From NCBI GenBank assembly GCA_937890875.1, contig CALAEB010000492.1:1-5136 (forward strand): a stretch of DNA of 5,136 nucleotides, given 5' to 3'. The number at the start of each line of letters is the position of its first letter. The first letter of the stretch is position 1. Positions 1-5,136 of this stretch are shown one piece after another. Both the position numbers and the translations under genes were made by a program. The notes beneath the pieces are model-generated. The model was not told where the DNA came from. It saw nothing but the letters and a program-made list of their open reading frames with translations, and made no database searches. This DNA is from an uncultured Anaerolineaceae bacterium. GTDB taxonomy: Bacteria > Chloroflexota > Anaerolineae > Anaerolineales > Anaerolineaceae.

Positions 1-71
1 GTTTCAATCGCAAATTCTGTGATGACCAGCATTTCGGAATATGACGGAGTATCCGCTTTTGCCGCTCCCAT
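1..71 (-). CDS. Possible start of a divergent gene, running off the left edge
   Basis: This is a tentative call. A minus-strand frame stays open from an ATG at 71-69 to the window edge and gives 23 residues beginning MGAAKADTPSYSEMLVITEF. The ATG is preceded on the minus strand by AAAGGGCGGA, a fair Shine-Dalgarno candidate, and promoter-like hexamers lie upstream of it. First codon positions are rich in purines, as in real genes, more so than in the overlapping plus-strand frame. An earlier in-frame ATG at 104-102 lacks a convincing ribosome binding site. I do not recognise the peptide and assign no function. The stretch is short enough to be open by chance. If real, the gene is divergent from the MarR operon and could share its control region. 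Confidence 0.27.
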   Translation of the reverse strand, partial: MGAAKADTPSYSEMLVITEFAIE

Positions 72-112
72 TCCGCCCTTTCTATCCCCGCAGCGAAAAG
101 GCATTTCCCGGA

Positions 113-139
113 ATTATTAACGTTTTGTAAAGGTGTCAC
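113..139 (-). promoter_or_regulatory. Possible divergent promoter for the left-edge gene
   Basis: Read on the minus strand, GTGACA (complement of 139-134) is followed after 15 bases by AATAAT (complement of 118-113). Each hexamer matches five of six positions of the sigma-A consensus, but the spacer is shorter than the usual 17. Transcription would start near 106 and leave a leader of about 35 bases before the ATG at 71. The support is weak and depends on the divergent gene being real. Confidence 0.22.
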
Positions 140-157
140 TGATCCTTTTTTTCCCTA

Positions 158-185
158 TTGTGTTCCAAATGATTCTGTATAAAAT
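158..185 (+). promoter_or_regulatory. Likely sigma-A promoter of the marR-ABC operon
   Basis: A -35-like TTGTGT at 158-163 is followed after 16 bases by TAAAAT at 180-185, with an overlapping TATAAA at 178-183 as another possible -10 box. The AT-rich stretch lies immediately upstream of the regulator and is the only good promoter candidate before its ribosome binding site. Transcription would begin at about 191-193, leaving a leader of some 40 bases that contains the inverted repeat at 198-218. No separate promoter is evident before either ABC gene, since the gaps there are too short. Confidence 0.45.
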
Positions 186-197
186 AGATAAGCGATT

Positions 198-218
198 AAT
201 AATAACGTGGTTATCATT
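198..218 (+). promoter_or_regulatory. Inverted repeat, probable MarR operator
   Basis: The arms ATAAC (202-206) and GTTAT (210-214) form a perfect inverted repeat around GTG. After one mismatch (201 against 215) the symmetry continues with AAT (198-200) and ATT (216-218), so the whole element spans 21 bases with 8 of 9 flanking pairs matched. MarR dimers usually bind palindromes of about this size near their own promoters. Here the element lies between the predicted -10 box and the ribosome binding site, roughly +6 to +26, where a bound repressor would block transcription. Autoregulation of the regulator and both ABC genes is an inference from this position. Confidence 0.5.
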
Positions 219-220
219 TG

Positions 221-226
221 AGGAGG
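221..226 (+). promoter_or_regulatory. Ribosome binding site that fixes the marR start
   Basis: A consensus AGGAGG sits six bases before the ATG at 233-235. An in-frame TTG at 218-220 would give a protein five residues longer, but that codon directly abuts this site and has no Shine-Dalgarno of its own, so the ATG is the real start. Confidence 0.85.
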
Positions 227-232
227 GAAATA

Positions 233-715
233 ATGAGGTCGCAGTATCAGGCGGTTGCGCGTAAATTGGATCAATTGTTTCTTGGGCGGCGGATGGTGTT
301 TTTCCGGGCCTTTCAGAACAATGGTCTGTATCAGGGCCAGCTGCCGATTTTGGAATATGTTCTGCGGAATCAGGGCTGTACACAGAAAGAAATTGCCGAT
401 GAGCTGTTTGTATCTCCTGCGTCAATTGCTTCTTCGACAAAAAGACTGCAGAAGGCAGGCTTGATGGAGAAGAAAACGGATGAGAGCAATCTCAGACAAA
501 ACAAGCTGTTCGTGACGGAAAAAGGCTCCTTTGTCGCCGAAAACTGCCGGAAAGAATTCAATCATTATAACGAATCCTTTTTATATGGTTTCACAGACGA
601 GGAACTGACGTTGCTGAGTAGTTTTCTTGACCGGATTGTCGCAAATATGGCTGATGGAAATTCTTCCGGCTGTCCATTTCCGGCGAACCTGGCAGAAGCA
701 GATATAGAAAAATGA
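233..715 (+). CDS. MarR-family transcriptional regulator
   Basis: This encodes a 160-residue winged-helix DNA-binding protein, the usual MarR length, acting as a cytoplasmic dimer. The helix-turn-helix covers about residues 49-72 (TQKEIADELFVSPASIASST), followed by KRLQKAGLMEKK and a wing at about 82-98 ending in LFVTEKG, the typical MarR V/LTEKG close. The N-terminal helices (about 1-35) and C-terminal helices (about 100-140) form the dimer interface. The wing has DESNLRQNK where many members have a D-x-R-D-x-R pattern. There are three cysteines, C49, C105 and C147, the last in a loose tail (NSSGCPFP). Being first in a tight operon with two exporter genes, and having a palindrome in its leader, it most likely represses the operon until a small molecule releases it. 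Activation cannot be excluded, and the ligand is unknown. Confidence 0.92.
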   Translation: MRSQYQAVARKLDQLFLGRRMVFFRAFQNNGLYQGQLPILEYVLRNQGCTQKEIADELFVSPASIASSTKRLQKAGLMEKKTDESNLRQNKLFVTEKGSFVAENCRKEFNHYNESFLYGFTDEELTLLSSFLDRIVANMADGNSSGCPFPANLAEADIEK

Positions 716-721
716 GAGGTG
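716..721 (+). promoter_or_regulatory. Ribosome binding site supporting a TTG start
   Basis: GAGGTG, immediately after the marR stop codon, matches the anti-Shine-Dalgarno core and stands four bases before the TTG at 726-728. It supports that non-AUG codon as the start of the first ABC gene, and the resulting N-terminus (MSYIKLFPYLKEFKK) looks like other exporters of this type. Confidence 0.7.
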
Positions 722-725
722 GGTT

Positions 726-2456
726 TTGAGCTATATAAAACTGTTTCCTTATCTGAAGGAATTTAAGAAGTACGCTTTTTTAGCTCCGGTCTCGGTAACG
801 ATTGAAGTTATTCTTGAAATCATCTTGCCATTATTGATGTCCAAGATTATTGATGTCGGGATCGCAAATTCGGACATGGGATACATAACAAAAACCGGCC
901 TTTTGATGGTCGGCGCGGCACTTCTTTCGCTTCTTTTCGGCGCCGCTTCCGCCAGGTTTGCTTCGGTCGGCGCGGCCGGTTTTGCCATGAACCTCCGGCA
1001 GGCGCTTTTTGAAAAAATCCAGGATTTTTCATTCCGTAATATTGATCATTTCAGTACGGCTTCTCTGATCACCCGCCTTACAACCGATATTACGTTTATT
1101 CAGAATTCTTTCATGATGATTATCCGCGTTCTGGTAAGGGCGCCAGTGATGATGATCAGCGCGACGGTGATGGCGATTTCGATTAATTCGAGACTGGCGA
1201 TGATTTTTTTAATCGCCGTTCCGATTCTTGGCGCTTTCCTGGCGTTTATCTCGTATAAAGCGCATCCGTATTTCGTGAAAATGTTCAAAAAATTTGATGC
1301 GATGAATGCGTCGGTACAGGAAAATCTGATCGCGATCCGGGTGGAGAAAGCGTTTGTGCGCCATGATTATGAGAATGAAAAGTTTGAATTTACCGCCACG
1401 GATGTACAGAACGCCCAGAAACAGGCGGAAAAGCTGGTTATTCTCTCTTCACCGTTGATGATGCTGACGATGAGTATCAGCATTATTGCGATCGCCTGGT
1501 TCGGCGGAAATCAGATCATTGCCGGCGATATGATGACAGGAGAATTATTCAGTTTCATTACGTATAATACGCAAATTCTGATGTCTCTGATGATGATCTC
1601 AATGGTTTTTGTCATGGTTGTGATTTCTCAGGCTTCCGCGGACAGGATCAACGCCGTATTCGAAGAGAAACTGGATATGACGGATGCCGATGCGGACGCC
1701 GGCCTGGCCATTGCGGACGGATCGGTTACGTTCGAGCATGTGTCGTTCAGTTACGCAAAAGATGCCGAGAATCCGGTGCTGACCGACATTAATTTGAAAA
1801 TTGAATCCGGGGAAACTGTCGGCATTATCGGCGGGACCGGCTCCGCGAAGACGACGCTGGTGAGTCTGATCCCGCGTTTGTATGACGTAATCGGCGGGAA
1901 TCTTCTGGTTGGCGGAAAAGATGTCCGATCTTACAAATTGGATACCTTGCGGAACGCCGTTTCGATGGTGCTGCAGAAAAATGTTCTGTTTTCCGGAACG
2001 ATCCGGGACAACTTAAAATGGGGTGATGAAAACGCCACGGATGAAGAGATTATTGCCGCCTGCAAAGATGCGCAGGCGCATGATTTTATTATGTCATTCC
2101 CGAACGGGTATGATACCGATCTGGGACAGGGCGGCGTGAATGTTTCCGGCGGGCAGAAGCAACGGCTCTGCATTGCCCGGGCTTTGTTAAAGAAACCGAA
2201 AGTGATGATTCTGGATGACAGCACCAGCGCGGTGGATACGGCGACGGATCTGCGGATCCGCAAAGCGCTGCGCGAAAAACATTCCAATATCACCACCATT
2301 GTCATTGCGCAGCGAATTATGAGCGTGATGGAGGCGGACAAGATCGTGGTCATGAATGACGGAAGAGTTGAAGCGATCGGCAAGCATGCGGAGTTGCTGA
2401 CTTCCAGCGAGATTTATCGGGAAGTTTATGAGTCTCAGCAGAAAGGGGTGGCCTAA
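726..2456 (+). CDS. ABC exporter half-transporter, subunit 1 (degenerate-site ATPase)
   Basis: This 576-residue protein is a multidrug-type ABC exporter half: a six-helix membrane domain (helices near 16-40, 58-80, 127-152, 156-177, 237-261 and 274-301), then an ATPase domain from about 333. Visible motifs are the A-loop Y343, Walker A at 369-376 (GGTGSAKT), Q-loop Q417, signature VSGGQ at 473-477, Walker B ending at D497, SAVD at 501-504 and H-loop position 529. Three sites depart from consensus: Ala374 replaces the Walker A Gly before Lys375, Asp498 replaces the catalytic Glu, and Gln529 replaces the switch His. The last two mark the non-catalytic partner in heterodimeric exporters such as TM287/288 and LmrCD. 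It begins with TTG ten bases after marR and overlaps the next gene by one base, so the two should be made together. It likely exports a drug, toxin or peptide; the substrate is unknown. Confidence 0.93.
   Translation: MSYIKLFPYLKEFKKYAFLAPVSVTIEVILEIILPLLMSKIIDVGIANSDMGYITKTGLLMVGAALLSLLFGAASARFASVGAAGFAMNLRQALFEKIQDFSFRNIDHFSTASLITRLTTDITFIQNSFMMIIRVLVRAPVMMISATVMAISINSRLAMIFLIAVPILGAFLAFISYKAHPYFVKMFKKFDAMNASVQENLIAIRVEKAFVRHDYENEKFEFTATDVQNAQKQAEKLVILSSPLMMLTMSISIIAIAWFGGNQIIAGDMMTGELFSFITYNTQILMSLMMISMVFVMVVISQASADRINAVFEEKLDMTDADADAGLAIADGSVTFEHVSFSYAKDAENPVLTDINLKIESGETVGIIGGTGSAKTTLVSLIPRLYDVIGGNLLVGGKDVRSYKLDTLRNAVSMVLQKNVLFSGTIRDNLKWGDENATDEEIIAACKDAQAHDFIMSFPNGYDTDLGQGGVNVSGGQKQRLCIARALLKKPKVMILDDSTSAVDTATDLRIRKALREKHSNITTIVIAQRIMSVMEADKIVVMNDGRVEAIGKHAELLTSSEIYREVYESQQKGVA
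2443..2448 (+). promoter_or_regulatory. Ribosome binding site for ABC subunit 2, inside the end of subunit 1
   Basis: AAGGGG lies seven bases before the ATG at 2456-2458, within the last codons of the preceding gene. The stop and start codons overlap as TAATG, which suggests translational coupling and matched amounts of the two subunits. Confidence 0.6.
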
Positions 2457-4393
2457 TGACGGAACAAGCAAAGAAAATACCGGCGAGGTCCGGTCCCGGC
2501 GGCGGTGGCCCGGGCGGCGGACAGCAGCGGGTAAAGGAAAAGCCGAAAGATGTCCGGAAGACGATTAACCGGATCCTGGGTTATTTTATGGAGTTTCGAT
2601 GGCAGTTTATCATCGTGGTCCTCTGTCTGATCGTCAGCGCGCTCTCCTCTGTGGTGGGGATCTATTTGCTGAAACCGATTGTGAATGAATATATCGTTCC
2701 GTTTATCGGAAAAGGGAATCCGGATCTTTCCGGTTTCCTCTCGATGCTCACGCTGATGGGCGGGATTTATCTCGCGGGCGTAATTGCCAATTATCTTTCG
2801 GCCCGCCTGATGCTGAATATCAGCACCGGAACACTGCGGCGGATCCGGATTGAGATGTTTACCCATATGCAGACGCTGCCGATTAAGTATTTTGACACGC
2901 ATACGCATGGTGAGATTATGAGCCGGTATACCAACGATGTGGATACGCTGCGCGAAATGATCTCGATGAGTATTCCGCAGTTTATTACTTCACTGATGAC
3001 GGTCTGCGGGGTGTTTGTGATGATGCTGATCCTCAGCTGGCGGCTGATGATCCTTGTCATCGTTCAGATCGTGATCATGCTGTTATTGATCAGAATGATC
3101 GGCGGTAACAGCGCGAGCTTTTTTATCAAGCAGCAGCGGAACCTGGGCGCGGTAAACGGTTATATTGAAGAGATGATCGAAGGGCAGAAAGTTGTCAAGG
3201 TCTTCAGCCATGAGCCGAAGGTGAAGGCCGATTTTGCCAAATTGAACCGTGATTTATTTGTTGTCGCAAGCAATGCCAGCACGTTCGCGAATGTGATGAT
3301 GCCGATTCTGGGAAATCTTTCCTATATCTTTTATGCGCTGACGGCGACCGTCGGCGGAATGCTGGTGATCAAAGGGTTGATGGATATCGGTACGATTGGG
3401 TCCTTTTTACAGTACACCCGGAACCTGACAATGCCGATCGTTCAACTCTCGCAGCAATTTAACACGATCCTGACCGCGCTGGCCGGCGCCGAACGGATTT
3501 TCGACCTGATCGATGAACCTTCCGAAATTGATAACGGAACGGTGGTTTTGGTAAACGCCAGGATTTCCGAAAACGGCGAGGTCAGCGAAACGCAGGAACA
3601 TACCGGTTTATGGGCCTGGAAAAATCCGCAGAAGCAAGGCGCGGACGCTTACCGTCAATTGAAAGGGGACGTTCGCTTCGAGGATGTGGATTTCGGGTAT
3701 GAACCGGAGAAGAAGGTGCTCAATAACGTCAGTTTGTATGCCAAACCGGGGCAGAAAATCGCTTTTGTCGGATCAACCGGGGCGGGGAAGACGACCATCA
3801 CCAATCTGATTAACCGGTTCTATGATATTACCGATGGCCGGATCACTTTCGACGGAATTGATATCAAAAATATAAAAAAGGATGACCTGCGGCGTTCTAT
3901 TTCGATGGTGCTGCAGGATACCCATCTGTTCACCGGGACGGTTGCAGAGAATATCCGTTACGGAAATCTGGACGCGAGCGATGAGGATATCCGGAAGGCG
4001 GCAAAACTGGCGAACGCAGATTTCTTTATCCGGCACCTGCCGCAGGGGTACGATACGGTTCTTACGGCGGACGGGGCAAACCTGAGCCAGGGACAGCGGC
4101 AGCTGCTGGCGATCGCCCGCGCCGCGGTGAAGGATCCGCCGGTCCTGATTCTGGACGAGGCTACCAGCTCGATCGACACCCGAACGGAAGCGCTGATCGA
4201 AAAAGGGATGAACAAGCTGATGGAAGGGCGGACGGTTCTGGTGATCGCGCACCGGCTTTCGACTGTGCGCAACGCAAAGGCGATTATCGTTCTCGAAAAC
4301 GGAGAAATTATTGAGCGGGGTGATCACGACTTTCTGTTACAGGAACAGGGCCGTTATTATCAGTTGTATACCGGGCTGTTTGAGCTGGCCTGA
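2456..4393 (+). CDS. ABC exporter half-transporter, subunit 2 (catalytic-site ATPase)
   Basis: This 645-residue protein is the partner of the preceding subunit. A soluble N-terminal tail with a Gly/Pro-rich run (residues 13-22, GPGGGGPGGG) and a basic stretch precedes six membrane helices (about 50-72, 93-118, 172-193, 196-216, 277-304 and 312-340). The ATPase domain starts near 406: A-loop Y415, Walker A at 439-446 (GSTGAGKT), Q-loop Q487, signature LSQGQ at 543-547, Walker B D567 with catalytic E568, and H-loop H599. Walker A, Glu and His are intact, but the signature has Gln545 in place of Gly, as I recall for TM288. It therefore supplies the catalytic residues of the active site and the weak signature of the degenerate one. 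Between the membrane and ATPase domains, residues 353-405 form a linker longer than usual, containing TGLWAWKNPQ. The start is fixed by the one-base overlap and upstream AAGGGG. The substrate is unknown. Confidence 0.94.
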   Translation: MTEQAKKIPARSGPGGGGPGGGQQRVKEKPKDVRKTINRILGYFMEFRWQFIIVVLCLIVSALSSVVGIYLLKPIVNEYIVPFIGKGNPDLSGFLSMLTLMGGIYLAGVIANYLSARLMLNISTGTLRRIRIEMFTHMQTLPIKYFDTHTHGEIMSRYTNDVDTLREMISMSIPQFITSLMTVCGVFVMMLILSWRLMILVIVQIVIMLLLIRMIGGNSASFFIKQQRNLGAVNGYIEEMIEGQKVVKVFSHEPKVKADFAKLNRDLFVVASNASTFANVMMPILGNLSYIFYALTATVGGMLVIKGLMDIGTIGSFLQYTRNLTMPIVQLSQQFNTILTALAGAERIFDLIDEPSEIDNGTVVLVNARISENGEVSETQEHTGLWAWKNPQKQGADAYRQLKGDVRFEDVDFGYEPEKKVLNNVSLYAKPGQKIAFVGSTGAGKTTITNLINRFYDITDGRITFDGIDIKNIKKDDLRRSISMVLQDTHLFTGTVAENIRYGNLDASDEDIRKAAKLANADFFIRHLPQGYDTVLTADGANLSQGQRQLLAIARAAVKDPPVLILDEATSSIDTRTEALIEKGMNKLMEGRTVLVIAHRLSTVRNAKAIIVLENGEIIERGDHDFLLQEQGRYYQLYTGLFELA

Positions 4394-4406
4394 CCGGGAT
4401 AAAATC

Positions 4407-4448
4407 AGCAGAACAGGCGTGATGGTAAATCACGCCTGTTCTGCTTTT
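4407..4448 (+). terminator. Rho-independent terminator closing the operon, possibly bidirectional
   Basis: A perfect 17-base-pair stem (arms 4407-4423 and 4429-4445, first arm AGCAGAACAGGCGTGAT) with a five-base loop GGTAA begins 13 bases after the stop codon of ABC subunit 2. TTTT (4445-4448) overlaps the foot of the stem and leads into a T-rich ATCTTC. On the minus strand the same stem is followed two bases later by TTTT, so it could also stop transcription arriving from the convergent gene on the right. No other terminator is evident between the two convergent genes. Confidence 0.9.
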
Positions 4449-4556
4449 ATCTTCTGTCTGTCACGGAGCACAGTTTGGCCTGCCAGCTGTTCTCCCGGCT
4501 TTGAAACACATTCTTTGAATTGCATGTTCATTGTTCTCGTTGTTCCCGGCCGCTTT

Positions 4557-5136
4557 TTAACCGGATATCGGTGCGGATTTCCTGCGCCAGACGATGACGG
4601 CCGCCCAGGAAATCAGGGAAATCAACATTCCGGGGATCAGCCCGATGGGGATGTATTTCATTTCAACCGTGTGAGCACCCGGAGGTGTCTCAACGGCCGT
4701 TAGGCTGCCGAATACCTCGAACGGTTCGGCTTTCTTTCCGTCAATCCAAATTTGCCAGTCTTTCTCATACGGGATGGAAAAGAAGAGCGCGCGGTTTTCT
4801 TTTTGAACCGTGTATGTTCCGCGCAGATGCGAGCTGCTGATTTTCTCCAGCACAACCGGTTCCTGCGAAAGGATCTCATAATACCGGCTCAGCGCAGAGC
4901 GGTTCTCATAGCGAAAAACGGCGTTTTCAGCGGAATAGGGCAATATCAATTCTTTGGCTTGGATCGTTACCTGATCGCCCGTGGAAAAATTTCCGACCGG
5001 CAGGATGCCGCTGTCGATCATTTCTTTTTCCGATTTATAAAATGTTCCATTTCGATCAATATCGTATCGGGTGAAAACGCGTTCTGATTGGGGCATATAC
5101 GCATAAAGCGCATCGGAACCGGTGATGGGGATGGTC
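4557..5136 (-). CDS. YfhO-family membrane protein, C-terminal part (5' end beyond the window)
   Basis: The frame is open from the right edge to a TAA at 4559-4557 and gives 192 residues. The Met encoded at 5096-5094 is internal: 13 in-frame codons (TIPITGSDALYAY) precede it with no stop. The segment reads as a soluble, beta-rich domain, with a stretch typical of YfhO ends (ALFFSIPYEKDWQIWIDGKK, then PPGAHTVEMKYIPIG), followed by one last membrane helix at about 162-183 and a short basic tail (WRRKSAPISG). YfhO proteins (Pfam PF09586) are large polytopic GT-C-like proteins of roughly 850-900 residues. In Bacillus and Listeria, members work with CsbB/GtcA-type partners to add sugars to cell-wall polymers such as lipoteichoic acid outside the membrane. 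The role here is inferred from the family. The gene converges on the ABC operon and shows no functional link to it. Confidence 0.85.
   Translation of the reverse strand, partial: TIPITGSDALYAYMPQSERVFTRYDIDRNGTFYKSEKEMIDSGILPVGNFSTGDQVTIQAKELILPYSAENAVFRYENRSALSRYYEILSQEPVVLEKISSSHLRGTYTVQKENRALFFSIPYEKDWQIWIDGKKAEPFEVFGSLTAVETPPGAHTVEMKYIPIGLIPGMLISLISWAAVIVWRRKSAPISG

Noticed and set aside
1..120. Plus-strand frame open from the left edge to a TAA at 118-120 (39 codons), possibly the end of an upstream gene.
   Set aside because: The peptide ends AAPIPPFLSPQRKGISRNY and resembles nothing I know. First codon positions show little purine bias, and 39 open codons are expected by chance among six frames. 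It is the antisense of the slightly better minus-strand candidate.
128..152. Weak hairpin AAAGG/CCTTT before a run of seven T at 146-152, as a terminator for an upstream plus-strand gene.
   Set aside because: The stem is only about five pairs with a ten-base loop, too weak to call, and the upstream gene it would serve is itself unsupported.
218..232. Upstream TTG start for the regulator, giving five more residues.
   Set aside because: The codons coincide with the AGGAGG ribosome binding site of the ATG at 233, and no Shine-Dalgarno sits ahead of the TTG.
4430..4531. A 33-residue minus-strand frame (starts MNMQFKECVSKPGEQLAGQT) in the gap between the convergent genes.
   Set aside because: It has no good ribosome binding site or promoter, and its stop codon lies inside the terminator stem. 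It is more likely a chance frame, though conservation in relatives would change that.
4446..4556. The intergenic gap after the terminator, checked for small RNAs, repeats or a second terminator.
   Set aside because: Only short imperfect pairings are visible and a TGTTCTC motif that occurs twice; nothing rises above background.
4311..4703. A 130-residue plus-strand frame overlapping the end of subunit 2, the terminator and the YfhO-type gene.
   Set aside because: It runs through the terminator hairpin and lies opposite the clear YfhO-type coding frame, so it is a shadow.

Overview
The window shows a compact efflux operon on the + strand: a MarR-family regulator (233-715) followed by two full-length ABC exporter half-transporters (726-2456 and 2456-4393). 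A strong hairpin terminator closes it at 4407-4448. The 3' end of a convergent minus-strand gene for a YfhO-type membrane protein enters from the right edge (4557-5136). On the left, about 230 bases of upstream sequence hold a likely promoter, an inverted repeat that looks like a MarR operator, and possibly the first codons of a divergently transcribed gene.

The organism is most likely a low-to-moderate-GC Firmicute, probably an anaerobic clostridial or Erysipelotrichia-type lineage. The reasons are strong AGGAGG-type ribosome binding sites, a TTG start codon, a YfhO-family protein, and ABC subunits that resemble, from memory, the MarR-linked exporter pairs common in gut Clostridia. Genus cannot be set from this sequence. 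The base composition looks uniform, and there is no transposase, integrase, tRNA, rRNA or CRISPR repeat, so nothing points to a mobile island.

The two ABC genes form one functional unit. Each encodes six membrane helices followed by an ATPase domain, and their motif defects are complementary. The first subunit has Asp in place of the catalytic Glu, Gln in place of the H-loop His, and a good signature motif (VSGGQ). The second has an intact Walker B Glu and H-loop His, but a degenerate signature (LSQGQ). Paired head to tail they give one catalytic and one degenerate ATP site, the arrangement of heterodimeric exporters such as TM287/288, LmrCD, BmrCD and EfrCD. The MarR protein probably represses the operon from the inverted repeat just downstream of the promoter and is released by a ligand, perhaps the exported compound; the substrate cannot be read from the sequence.

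I see no clear evidence for a wholly new system. The points most worth a second look are the operator-like palindrome, the Walker A Gly-to-Ala change in the first subunit, and the long TMD-NBD linker and Gly-rich tail of the second.
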